DNA from: Thermoguttaceae bacterium
Lineage (GTDB): Bacteria > Planctomycetota > Planctomycetia > Pirellulales > Thermoguttaceae
Direction of reading: 5' to 3'
DNA: 64,000 nt
Assembly: GCA_025060325.1 (NCBI GenBank)
Contig: JANXBW010000027.1
Location: 1-64,000, forward strand
Part shown: piece after piece, positions 45,817 to 54,321 of the stretch
Layout of the letters: each line of letters begins with the position of its first letter
Position numbering within the stretch: the stretch's first letter is position 1
Position numbers and translations under genes: made by a program
The notes under the pieces: generated by a model
The model's input: only the letters and a program-made list of their open reading frames with translations
Database searches by the model: none
Told to the model about the DNA's origin: nothing

Positions 45817-46767
45817 ATGAACCCCCTAGTCGGAAGCGGTTTGCCGGCGGAAATTGCCGCTGGAATTGAGTTGCTTGCCGATGAGGCCCTTTCGCCGGAG
45901 GAAGAGGGGCGGCTTCTTCGGCGGTTAGATGAAGTGCCTGGAGCATGGCGGCAGTGCGCTTTGGCGTTACTGGAAGCGAGGGCACTCCGGCGGGCGTTAA
46001 AGGGCCTGGGTTTTGGGAGAAAGCACGCTTTCCCTGGGCCAGAAACCGGCGGGTCCGGCGGATCCCTCGAATTGGACTCCCGATCGGGCTCGAATGGTAT
46101 CTTTGGTCATCGACTTGGTGATCAATTATCCCGTGCGTGCATTCGACCCGGTCTTGGTGGGGGAGAGCTGGAGGAAAGTGCGGTCCGTTGGAATTTACCG
46201 AAGAGTCGGCGAACCTTGTTTTGGGTCTGTGCGGTTGTGGCCGGGATGGTTCTCGGCTTCTTCGGGGGGACGAGCTATCCCGCATGGCGAGACAAGGCCA
46301 AGGCGGCCCCTGGCATTTCCGCGCTTGCCGCACGGGTTAGCTCGGCGTTTTCTGCCGGACCGGGAGTAGCAAAACAAGAGGTGAGAGGGGAGGAAGGTTC
46401 ACCTTCCCAAAGCTCGGCTAACGCGCCGCCGCGGACTACCTTAAGGCCCGGTGCCGAGGGGCGCAAAGGGACAGAGCTCGGCAGCCGGGTTGTTCCCGTC
46501 CTGGTCTATCTGTGGGACGGTGGCCAGGTGGTGCCCTTCCCGGCATTTGAAACGGGCCCGGAAGGAGCAGCGTTGGAGGGGGGCGTGGGGGAACTTCGGG
46601 AGCTATTTCCCTCCCAGCTTTTGCTCCCGGTGGAGCAAGCGCTTAAGGACGGCGGCCAGCTCCAGGTGGAGCGCCGCGTGGAGGAATGGCTTACCGTCGG
46701 GGGTGAGCGCCTCTTGGTGCCGGTGGAAGAAATCGCCGTTGTTCCCCTAAGTGGGGGTTTCCAGTAA
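45817..46767 (+). CDS. Single-span membrane protein, probable anti-sigma factor
   Basis: No strong family match. The 316-residue product has a cytoplasmic part of about 130 residues. It opens with LADEALSPEEEGRLLRRLDE and PGAWRQCALALLEARALRRAL, which looks like the short zinc-less anti-sigma/zf-HC2-like start of planctomycete anti-sigma proteins. One transmembrane segment follows (about 134-151, LFWVCAVVAGMVLGFFGG), then a disordered and partly beta extracytoplasmic region. It follows the sigma gene by 203 bases. The anti-sigma role is inferred from position and topology. Confidence 0.6.
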   Translation: MNPLVGSGLPAEIAAGIELLADEALSPEEEGRLLRRLDEVPGAWRQCALALLEARALRRALKGLGFGRKHAFPGPETGGSGGSLELDSRSGSNGIFGHRLGDQLSRACIRPGLGGGELEESAVRWNLPKSRRTLFWVCAVVAGMVLGFFGGTSYPAWRDKAKAAPGISALAARVSSAFSAGPGVAKQEVRGEEGSPSQSSANAPPRTTLRPGAEGRKGTELGSRVVPVLVYLWDGGQVVPFPAFETGPEGAALEGGVGELRELFPSQLLLPVEQALKDGGQLQVERRVEEWLTVGGERLLVPVEEIAVVPLSGGFQ

Positions 46768-47024
46768 GTACGGATTCGTTTTCGGGGAGGGCGAACCGGA
46801 AGAAGGGGCAGGCGGCTGGGTGAGGAACGTTCGGGGTGGAGCGAAGGCGGCCGGTAACCGCCACTCCGAGCGCGGTTTGTTGCGTCGAAAGGTGAGAGAG
46901 CTCGTTGTCCTTTCCGGACGGCAAGGTGGGCGATTGGACCTGTAGAAGTTCGGATGCGGGCCGTTGTGGGGCGGGTTTTATGAAAGGTCGTCTGCTGGGT
47001 TTCGTTCGAGAGGGAGGCTATCCC

Positions 47025-48122
47025 ATGAAAGGTGGACGAGGTGGTGGAAGGCCATTTCTTAGGGTGTTGAGCGTCCTTTCGATTTCGTTCATGGCGATGG
47101 TAGGGACATTGGGGGAGCTCTTAGCGGCTGAGGCAACCGTTGCGATGGGGCCGCCCCCTGTTGTGGTTGGGCAAGCTCCACAAGTCGGGGTGGTTGGTGG
47201 ACCGGTGATAGTCGCCGTTTCCGGGGCGTCAGTTCAGGTCAGTGCCGGCCCGTGGTGGATCGGAGTCCAATGCCGGCCGGCTGATCCTGTGCTTCGTGCG
47301 CAACTGGGCTTGGCCGAAAATGTCGGGCTTGTTGTGGATGAAGTGGCTCCGAAAAGTCCGGCCGAGAAAGCCGGTTTGAAGCGGTTTGACGTGCTAGTCA
47401 AGGCGGAAGACAAAGACCTTACTTCCGTCCAGGACCTCATCGAAGTGATTAACCGAGCGGAGGGGAAGGAAATAAAGCTGAAGTACGTTCGCCAGGCTCA
47501 GGTGGCGGAGGTCGCGGTGACTCCGGAAAAGAGGCCGGCGACAGCGCCTGGCGTGTTGGTTCCCGCCCCGCCACTCCCTAGGTGGGAATGGCCGCACATT
47601 GAACTCTTCGGCCCACCGGGAGAGCCTTTCCGCTTCCGGTTTTTCTACCCGGGCCGCATTGTGCCGCCTAAGGCTGGGCCACTTCCTCCCTTGCCGGGCA
47701 ATCTTGCCGTGACCATTACCAAGAAAGGTGATGAGCCTGCAAAGATTTCCGTCAAGCGCGACGGCGAGTCGTGGGAAGTCACCGAGAACGAGCTGGACAA
47801 GTTGCCAGCCGACATTCGCCCTCATGTGGAGCAGCTGCTTCGCGGCACGCCGGTAATTACTCCGCCGGCCGAGGATGGGAAGGCCAAGGAGCGCCGGGAC
47901 CTGCGTGGTTGGCAGTTTTATTGGTCAGTGCCGCCCGGTTGGGATCCTGCTGAGGAGCGAAAGCTCCGCGAACGAATCGAGAGTGAGCTGAAAGAGCTAC
48001 ACCGGCGGATGGAAGAACTCCGGGAGCGAATTGAGGAAATGTGGAAGCGGACGCCTGGCCGGCAGCCGGCAGCTCGACCAGGGGGCCAAGCTAAGGAAAA
48101 ACCGCAAGGCGAACAAACCTGA
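47025..48122 (+). CDS. Exported PDZ-domain protein
   Basis: A 365-residue protein with a signal peptide (FLRVLSVLSISFMAMVGTLG...LLAAEA). One PDZ domain at about 75-165 contains WWIGVQCRPADPVLRAQLGL, VDEVAPKSPAEKAGLKRFDV and LIEVINRAEGKEIKLKYVR. A Pro-rich middle and a highly charged helical C-terminus (RERIESELKELHRRMEELRE) probably form a coiled coil. There is no protease domain, so it is not a DegP/HtrA enzyme. It may act as a periplasmic sensor or adaptor for the sigma/anti-sigma pair. The ATG at 47025 has GGGAGG upstream; in-frame starts at 46905 and 46980 are less likely. Confidence 0.75.
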   Translation: MKGGRGGGRPFLRVLSVLSISFMAMVGTLGELLAAEATVAMGPPPVVVGQAPQVGVVGGPVIVAVSGASVQVSAGPWWIGVQCRPADPVLRAQLGLAENVGLVVDEVAPKSPAEKAGLKRFDVLVKAEDKDLTSVQDLIEVINRAEGKEIKLKYVRQAQVAEVAVTPEKRPATAPGVLVPAPPLPRWEWPHIELFGPPGEPFRFRFFYPGRIVPPKAGPLPPLPGNLAVTITKKGDEPAKISVKRDGESWEVTENELDKLPADIRPHVEQLLRGTPVITPPAEDGKAKERRDLRGWQFYWSVPPGWDPAEERKLRERIESELKELHRRMEELRERIEEMWKRTPGRQPAARPGGQAKEKPQGEQT

Positions 48123-48270
48123 TTGGTTAGATGGGAGCTGTCGGCAACCCCGCAGGTCCGGATGGGTCAGTGGCGGGCTTCGCTGAGGCAAGCGCCTTCG
48201 GTTTGCAGGAAAGTTTGAGGGCGTTTAAGCTCGCGGGGAAGCTTTCGATCAACTGAGGCCGGGTCGGTTC

Positions 48271-48350
48271 TGAGCCGATGGCTCAGGCATAAGTTGCCTC
48301 AGGTCACACTCAGGCGGGGAGCACAGTCCACCTGAGGAGGCCTGAGGCAA
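48271..48350. repeat. Nested inverted repeats (CCTCAGG/CCTGAGG family)
   Basis: TGAGCC GAT GGCTCA is at 48271-48285. TTGCCTCAGG (48294-48303) pairs perfectly with CCTGAGGCAA (48341-48350). Inside lies a second pair, CTCAGG (48309-48314) with CCTGAG (48331-48336). The block could be an operator array, a cruciform or an RNA stem. It might also terminate the PDZ transcript, since TTGCTTTGC follows. Confidence 0.6.
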
Positions 48351-48523
48351 TTGCTTTGCGCATATCCAGATAGCTCGGGCGAGTTCGTTTCACTGGCTCT
48401 TCTTTCAGGTGGTGGAAAGTCGTCGTCGCCGGCGGGTTGCCCCCAAGTTAGTTGACATCTGCCCGCAGCGGGGTGATCTTGGCGACGCATCATGCGCACA
48501 CCCGGCGGGCCATGGGGTATTGT

Positions 48524-48552
48524 TTGACCGGGCAATTTTGGTAACTTAAAAT
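48524..48552 (+). promoter_or_regulatory. Sigma-70-type promoter of the nuo operon
   Basis: -35 TTGACC (48524-48529), 17-base spacer, -10 TAAAAT (48547-48552). Transcription would start near 48559, giving a leader of roughly 23 bases before the nuoA ATG at 48582. Box quality and spacing are close to the bacterial consensus. Confidence 0.7.
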
Positions 48553-48581
48553 GCTGAAAACACTGCGGGAGGATGCTGCGA

Positions 48582-49112
48582 ATGAGTGATCCTGGATTGT
48601 CATCGGCGGCAATTGTCTTTCTTTTTGTGTTGATTGCGACAGTTTTTGCGTTTGTCCTAATCTTAATGGGCAGGCTGGTTAATCCGACTCGTCCGAATCC
48701 GGTTAAGGCCATGCCCTACGAAAGTGGGATGGACCCCATCCACGGAGCACGCCGCCGATTTGACGTCCGCTTTCATTTGGTGGCCATTGCCTTCCTGGTT
48801 TTCGATGTTGAGCTTTTGTTTTTGTATCCGTGGGCAGTGCTTTTGGGTGAAAGCCGTGCTGCTCGCCAGGTAGCTTCTCAAACGGCAGGAGCACAGGTAG
48901 CCAGTCTCTCCGGGGAGGGAGCCGGGGCCATTACATCCACATCGAAAGAGTTATTCGCGGGGCCAGGGGCCAAGCCACCAGGGGCTTATTCCAAAGATTG
49001 GGCACGCGCAAGTCTGCCTCCGTTTGCCTTTGGGGCGGGATTAATTTTTATTGTCCTTCTTGCTTTGGGTTATGTTTACGATTGGGGGAAAGGGGTCTTT
49101 CGATGGCGCTAG
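48582..49112 (+). CDS. nuoA: NADH-quinone oxidoreductase subunit A
   Basis: Small membrane subunit of complex I with three spans (176 residues). Family text is [20 protein letters not shown] and [20 protein letters not shown]. The loop between spans 2 and 3 is enlarged by roughly 50 Ala/Gly/Ser-rich residues (about 94-145) compared with the usual 120-147-residue protein. The ATG at 48582 is chosen because GGGAGG ends nine bases upstream; an ATG at 48573 overlaps that site. The end overlaps nuoB by 10 bases. Confidence 0.94.
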   Translation: MSDPGLSSAAIVFLFVLIATVFAFVLILMGRLVNPTRPNPVKAMPYESGMDPIHGARRRFDVRFHLVAIAFLVFDVELLFLYPWAVLLGESRAARQVASQTAGAQVASLSGEGAGAITSTSKELFAGPGAKPPGAYSKDWARASLPPFAFGAGLIFIVLLALGYVYDWGKGVFRWR

Positions 49113-49663
49113 GGTTGTTGCCCGGCAACGTGCTTATTACGAGGCTAGAAGCCCTTGTCAACTGGTGCCGGAAGAATAGTCTCTGGCCCATGCCTTTTGC
49201 TACCGCTTGTTGCGGAATTGAATTAATGGCCCTTGGGGCAAGCCGGCATGATGTGGCCCGTTTCGGGGCGGAAGTATTCCGCTTTAGCCCGCGTCAATGC
49301 GACCTGATGATTGTGGCGGGACGGGTGGTGATGAAAATGATGCCCGTCCTGCAGAGAATTTGGCAACAAATGCACGAGCCAAAATGGTGCATTTCCATGG
49401 GAGCATGCGCCTCAACGGGCGGTGTTTTCGATACCTATAGTGTGGTTCAGGGGATTGACCGGTTTATCCCCGTGGACATTTACGTGCCCGGTTGCCCACC
49501 TCGACCGGAACAGCTTATCCAAGCCATTTTGGACCTGCAGGAAAAGATTCAGCGGGAAGGTACCCTCTTGGGCCGCGAGTTCGACGAGCCTCGTCGGAAT
49601 ATGCCGCCACGGGCGCTACTGGAAAATCCTGGAGAGCGGCCGTTGCCGGTACAGCCATTCTAA
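49103..49663 (+). CDS. nuoB: NADH-quinone oxidoreductase subunit B
   Basis: Holds the terminal 4Fe-4S cluster N2 that passes electrons to quinone. In the 186-residue product the four Cys ligands are present: tandem C36-C37 in [13 protein letters not shown]102 in [11 protein letters not shown] and C131 in [10 protein letters not shown]. The start at 49103 lies inside the end of nuoA, a typical translational coupling. Confidence 0.97.
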   Translation: MALGLLPGNVLITRLEALVNWCRKNSLWPMPFATACCGIELMALGASRHDVARFGAEVFRFSPRQCDLMIVAGRVVMKMMPVLQRIWQQMHEPKWCISMGACASTGGVFDTYSVVQGIDRFIPVDIYVPGCPPRPEQLIQAILDLQEKIQREGTLLGREFDEPRRNMPPRALLENPGERPLPVQPF

Positions 49664-49801
49664 CTCGGCGAGTCTTTTTAGGCCTCTGGGGACGGCAGGC
49701 CGCCCAAGGAGCCTTCGCGGAAACAAGCGCCGGTTAGAGTACCAAGTAGCGCAGAGGAGAAGTTCGACGCTTAAGCAGGGTTCCAACGGCGGGGTTAGGG
49801 A

Positions 49802-50299
49802 ATGTTGTCGACCATTCAGCGATTACGAGAGAATTTTGCCCTGTTAGAGGAAAGCCAGTTCCGTGGGCAAAAGCGTGTGGTAGTGCCGCGGGAAAAGGTT
49901 TTTGAAGTGCTCAAGTTCCTCAAGGAATCCTGCGGCTTCGACATGCTTGTGGATGTCACGTGTGTGGATTATTTGACCTATCCGCGCCGACCGCCCTGGG
50001 GACGGTTTGGGCTTGTTTACAATCTGCTTAGTACCGAAACGGGCGAAAGGCTCATTGTCCGGGCTTATTGCGATGTGGATTCGGCCTCGGTCCCGTCGGT
50101 AGTGCCGCTGTGGGAAGCAGCTAATTGGCTTGAGCGGGAAGTGTGGGACATGTTCGGCATTCGCTTCGAAGGTCATCCGGACCTTCGCCGGATCCTTTTG
50201 CCGGAGGATTTTGAGGATCATCCCCTGCGGAAAGACTATCCACTGCAGGGTAAGGGCGAACGACACAACCTACCTGTGATCACTCGGGCGGAGGGCTAA
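49802..50299 (+). CDS. nuoC: NADH-quinone oxidoreductase subunit C
   Basis: The 165-residue 30-kDa-type subunit of the peripheral arm. It has the hallmark ANWLEREVWDMFGIRFEGHP, then DLRRILLPEDFEDHPLRKDY and PLQGKGE. It is a separate gene rather than a NuoCD fusion. The ATG at 49802 is preceded by GGGGTTAGGG. Confidence 0.96.
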   Translation: MLSTIQRLRENFALLEESQFRGQKRVVVPREKVFEVLKFLKESCGFDMLVDVTCVDYLTYPRRPPWGRFGLVYNLLSTETGERLIVRAYCDVDSASVPSVVPLWEAANWLEREVWDMFGIRFEGHPDLRRILLPEDFEDHPLRKDYPLQGKGERHNLPVITRAEG

Positions 50300-50492
50300 T
50301 CGCTTTGGGGCTGGGGGAATGGCGTGGAGATTGCCTGCGGGCAAAAAGCCAACATTCCCGCAATCGTTAAGGGCTAAGCAGGCAAATCCGGCAGGCTTAT
50401 AACTTGAATCTTGGACAACGTTTGTCGGGATAGGAAACCGGGGAACGGTTAACTGGAAAAAAAGAGCGTTTTCCCAAAAGGGACTAGTTGAT

Positions 50493-51719
50493 ATGCCGCT
50501 TTATCGGGCAGATTTTGCGGGCAATTTAGCTCATGATGAGCCGCAGGAATATCTGTGGACCATGAATTTCGGTCCACAGCATCCGGCGACGCACACTACC
50601 CTTCGCCTCGTGCTTAAGCTGGAGGGAGAACGGGTTGTGGACGCCATGCCGGATATCGGCTATCTCCACTCTGGGTTTGAAAAGCTCGGTGAACACCTCA
50701 ATTACAACCAATATGTGGTGGTCACCGATCGAATGAATTACTGCTCGTGTGTGGCCAACAATGTGGCCTGGCACCTGGCTGTGGAAAAACTCCTCGGGAT
50801 CGAGGTTCCGCCGCGATGCCAGTATCTGCGGGTAATCGTCGCCGAGCTTGCCCGAATCGCTGACCATCTTGTCTGCAATGCTGCTGTGGGCTTGGACGCG
50901 GGGGCGTTTACCTTTTTCATGTACGCCTTTAATCCACGGGAGCAGATTTACGAGATTTTGGAGGCCCTTTGTGGGGCACGGTTTACCAACAGTTACACGC
51001 GCGTTGGGGGGTTGATGTACGACGCAAGCCCCAAGGCCATCGAACTCATTCGGGAATTCGTTCGCAAATTTCCCCGCGCGTTAGACGATATGGAGCGGCT
51101 GCTCAACCGCAACCGGATCTTTGTGGACCGGACCAAAGGAATCGGTGTGTTGACCAAGGAGGAGGCGATTAACCGCGGAGTAACCGGCCCCATTGCCCGG
51201 GCCAGTGGCGTCACGCGAGACCTGCGGAAAGACGAACCGTACTTGGCCTACCGCGACTTTGACTTTGACATCTGTTGTGCTACCGGCGGAGACTGCTACG
51301 CCCGGTATTTGGTTCGCATGGCCGAGATGCGGGAAAGCCTCAAGATTATCCACCAAGCAGTGGAAAATCTTCCGAGCGGGCCAGTCAGTGTGGACGTGGG
51401 GCTTCGGGTCACACTGCCGGAAAAACCCCAGGTGTTTGGGACGATTGAGGGGCTGATTCAGCATTTTGAGGTGATCATGTGGAATCGGGGATTCCGGACG
51501 CCGTTAGAAGAGGTGTACTCGGCGATCGAGGCCCCCAACGGTGAATTGGGCTTTTACATCGTGGGCGATGGCAGCGATCGTGCCTATCGCGCCCGCTGCC
51601 GGCCACCGTCGTTTATCCACTTTGCCCTCTTTCCTCATTTAATCCGAGGGCACCGCCTAAGCGACGTGGTGGCCGTATTAGGGAGTCTCAACATTATTGC
51701 GGCAGAGCTTGACCGTTGA
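50493..51719 (+). CDS. nuoD: NADH-quinone oxidoreductase subunit D
   Basis: The 49-kDa-type subunit that forms the quinone pocket with NuoB (408 residues). It contains TMNFGPQHPATHTTLRLVL with the quinone-site His, then IGYLHSGFEKLGEHLNYNQ and YLRVIVAELARIADHL. The C-terminal part ends ...VVAVLGSLNIIAAELDR, where the family usually has GS-x-D. The ATG at 50493 has AGGGA upstream. The 193-base gap from nuoC is long for a nuo operon. Confidence 0.97.
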   Translation: MPLYRADFAGNLAHDEPQEYLWTMNFGPQHPATHTTLRLVLKLEGERVVDAMPDIGYLHSGFEKLGEHLNYNQYVVVTDRMNYCSCVANNVAWHLAVEKLLGIEVPPRCQYLRVIVAELARIADHLVCNAAVGLDAGAFTFFMYAFNPREQIYEILEALCGARFTNSYTRVGGLMYDASPKAIELIREFVRKFPRALDDMERLLNRNRIFVDRTKGIGVLTKEEAINRGVTGPIARASGVTRDLRKDEPYLAYRDFDFDICCATGGDCYARYLVRMAEMRESLKIIHQAVENLPSGPVSVDVGLRVTLPEKPQVFGTIEGLIQHFEVIMWNRGFRTPLEEVYSAIEAPNGELGFYIVGDGSDRAYRARCRPPSFIHFALFPHLIRGHRLSDVVAVLGSLNIIAAELDR

Positions 51720-51977
51720 CATTTGCGCACAAATGCGCTTTTGCGAACCGCTCTTTAGGGTTGATCACTCAACCGATCGGGGTGTAAACAGGTCAACGAG
51801 GCTTAGGGGGTTTAGGCTTCGGCAGGGACATTGAGGTTGGCATCGGTTTGGTTATTCACCCCAGGTTTGGGGCGCGTTTAAAAAGGAGCAAGGTGGCGGG
51901 GCGTTAAGTGTCATCCGGAAGCGAAGACCGGAAGGGTTTCCCCAACAGGCTTAATGGCGGGTAAGGAATCGTCGACA

Positions 51978-52505
51978 ATGACGGCAGAGGTTCAGACGGC
52001 CGACTACGAGCTCCTGGGCCCTGAGTTGCGGCAGGAGATCGCCAAGTATTTTCCCCGCTACCCGGAGCGGCGAGCAGTTCTTCTGCCTGCCCTTCATCTC
52101 GTGCAGGAGCAGTTGGGGTATATCCCCCAGCAGGCGATTGCGGAATTGGCCCGATTCCTTGAGATCCATCCTGCGGAAATCGCCGATGTGGTGTCTTTTT
52201 ACAGCTTTTTCCGCCGGGATCGGCCGCTTGGCAAATTTCGCCTGTGGGTATGCCGGTCGTTAAGTTGCGCCTGCCGAGGTGGGGAGTCACTCCTTGCCTA
52301 TGTAAGCCAAAAACTGGGGATTGCACCGGGCCAAACGACGCCCGACGGCCTATTTACATTAGAGGCAGCGGAATGCCTGGGTGCGTGCGATTTTGCCCCG
52401 GCCATTATGGTCAACGACACGCTCCACGGGCCGATGACTTTCGAAATGGTGGATGAACTTCTTGCTAGTTTGAGAAAGGAAGCAGGTCAATCGCCGGGCG
52501 TGTAG
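51978..52505 (+). CDS. nuoE: NADH-quinone oxidoreductase subunit E
   Basis: The 24-kDa-type subunit with 2Fe-2S cluster N1a (175 residues). The Cys ligands are C92 and C97 (VCRSLSCACRGG) and C133 and C137 (AAECLGACDFAP). The helical start PRYPERRAVLLPALHLVQEQ is typical. The ATG at 51978 has AAGGA ten bases upstream; another ATG at 51954 would add eight residues. A GTCGACAA word overlaps this start region. Confidence 0.95.
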   Translation: MTAEVQTADYELLGPELRQEIAKYFPRYPERRAVLLPALHLVQEQLGYIPQQAIAELARFLEIHPAEIADVVSFYSFFRRDRPLGKFRLWVCRSLSCACRGGESLLAYVSQKLGIAPGQTTPDGLFTLEAAECLGACDFAPAIMVNDTLHGPMTFEMVDELLASLRKEAGQSPGV

Positions 52506-52694
52506 TCTCCGCGGAGTTACGGCGGGAAAGAGCCTGTCGCTTTGTTGATGACCACATTCTGGGTTCTCAGCCCGGGATTAATCGCTTAGATGTCGCAAGC
52601 GACCTATAGGCAAAGCCTGCTATGACGCCTGCTTGCGGAAAGGTCGGTCTCCTGCCGCTTTGGGCCTCAACTGTTAGAAAAGGTAAGGGCAGCC

Positions 52695-54140
52695 GTGACG
52701 GAGTTTGAACCTGTCCTCTTAGCCAACAAGGATAAAGATCGCTCGTGGACCATTCAGGTCTACGAAGGAAGCGGCGGATATGCCACGCTGCGGCATGTTC
52801 TCAAGGAAAAGTCGCCTGAGGAAGTAAGAAAGGCCGTAGATTCAGCCCGGCTGCGTGGCCGGGGGGGCGCAGGTTTTCTGACCGCCCTTAAGTGGTCCTT
52901 TTTGCCTAAGGATCACCCCGGACCCTTTTACATGTGTGTCAACGCCGATGAGAGTGAGCCGGGCACCTTCTGTAACCGGGTCCAACTCGAATGCGATCCC
53001 CATCAGGTGCTTGAGGGGATCATTCTCAGCTGCTATGCCACCGGAGTCCAGCGGGCATACATTTACCTGCGATACGAATATCATCTGGCCTTCAAGCGAT
53101 TAACCGAGGCAATCAAAGAGGCTTACGATAAGAATTTCCTTGGTCGCAACATTCGTGGCCATGATTTTTCGTTGGACATCTACGTTCATCGCGGGGCCGG
53201 AGCGTATATCTGTGGCGAAGAAACTGGACTTTTGTCCAGCTTGGAAGGCCGGCGGCCTTATCCCCGCAGCAAGCCCCCCTATCCCACCGTCCGTGGTCTT
53301 TTTGGCAAACCCACGATCATTAACAACGTCGAGACCCTGGCCTGTGTCCGGCATATTTTGGAACGAGGACCGGAATGGTTTCGCTCGATTGGCACGCCAC
53401 CTCCTCCGGACGATCCTCAAGACCCGGGCAGTTTCGGCCCCAAGATTTTTTGTCTTAGTGGCCATGTGAATCGGCCTGGTGTGTACGAACTGCCCCTAGG
53501 AATTCCGTGCGGGGAAGTTATTGAACGTTATGGCGGGGGCGTATGGAAGGGCAGGCGGGTTAAGGCGGTCGTAGTCGGCGGGATAAGCACCGGTTTACTG
53601 AGTGCTAGCGAGCTGGAGACGCCGCTTGATTTTTCCGGACCGATTCGGGCCGGCTGCCTTGGCCTGGGTACAGGCGGAGTGGTGGTGCTGGACGAAACGT
53701 TTCCCATTGTGGAGGTCATGTACAACGGTTGTCGATTCTTTGCTCACGAAAGTTGTGGACAATGCACCCCCTGCCGCGAAGGTGTGCCCTACGCCCTAGA
53801 GGTTATCGAGCGGATCCGCCGCGGGGAAGGTCGATTGGTCGATTTGGACACTTTGTCGGAAATTGGCCAGGCGATCGGGATAACCCCGGGGACAACAATC
53901 TGTGGCTTAGCCGACGGTGCCGCCTGGGTCATTAGAACCTGCGTCAGCAAGTTCCGTGAGGAGTTGGAGGATCATATTCGCCGGACCAATCCGCAAGGAT
54001 ACCGCCGCCGGCTGCCACCAGGGACAATCGTGCTTCCTCAGGGCGCCCCGGCAGGAATTGTCACGCGGAAAGTCCAGACACAGTGGACGATTTATCCGAA
54101 CTACCAGCTTGAGATGATAAACAAGCCGACAGGGAATTGA
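52695..54140 (+). CDS. nuoF: NADH-quinone oxidoreductase subunit F
   Basis: NADH- and FMN-binding subunit with 4Fe-4S cluster N3 (481 residues). The glycine-rich motif RGRGGAGFLTALKWSF starts at 54. CVNADESEPGTFCNR, GAGAYICGEETGLLSSLEG and the cluster motif ESCGQCTPCREG are all present. About 50 residues after the usual end form a basic/hydrophobic tail. The GTG at 52695 is the start. Confidence 0.97.
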   Translation: MTEFEPVLLANKDKDRSWTIQVYEGSGGYATLRHVLKEKSPEEVRKAVDSARLRGRGGAGFLTALKWSFLPKDHPGPFYMCVNADESEPGTFCNRVQLECDPHQVLEGIILSCYATGVQRAYIYLRYEYHLAFKRLTEAIKEAYDKNFLGRNIRGHDFSLDIYVHRGAGAYICGEETGLLSSLEGRRPYPRSKPPYPTVRGLFGKPTIINNVETLACVRHILERGPEWFRSIGTPPPPDDPQDPGSFGPKIFCLSGHVNRPGVYELPLGIPCGEVIERYGGGVWKGRRVKAVVVGGISTGLLSASELETPLDFSGPIRAGCLGLGTGGVVVLDETFPIVEVMYNGCRFFAHESCGQCTPCREGVPYALEVIERIRRGEGRLVDLDTLSEIGQAIGITPGTTICGLADGAAWVIRTCVSKFREELEDHIRRTNPQGYRRRLPPGTIVLPQGAPAGIVTRKVQTQWTIYPNYQLEMINKPTGN

Positions 54141-54321
54141 AGCGGCGGCCACTTAAGGGGGGACAAAAGGCGATTGGCCTGAGGGCAGGTTTCTCCCGGA
54201 AGGTGCGCGGCTTTGCTGGCCGAGTCAGAAGGAGCTGCGGGGGCTTTGAGGAGAAACTGGCAAGCGACGTTCGAAGTTTGTGAAACGGCATCGATAGCTT
54301 TTGCTAAGGAAGAGTTGGGCA

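Larger units (their letters stand above)
48123..48581. other. Intergenic region upstream of nuoA with inverted repeats and promoter
   Basis: Holds nested inverted repeats at 48271-48350, a sigma-70-type promoter at 48524-48552 and the nuoA ribosome binding site GGGAGG at 48567-48572. No gene seen. Confidence 0.7.
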
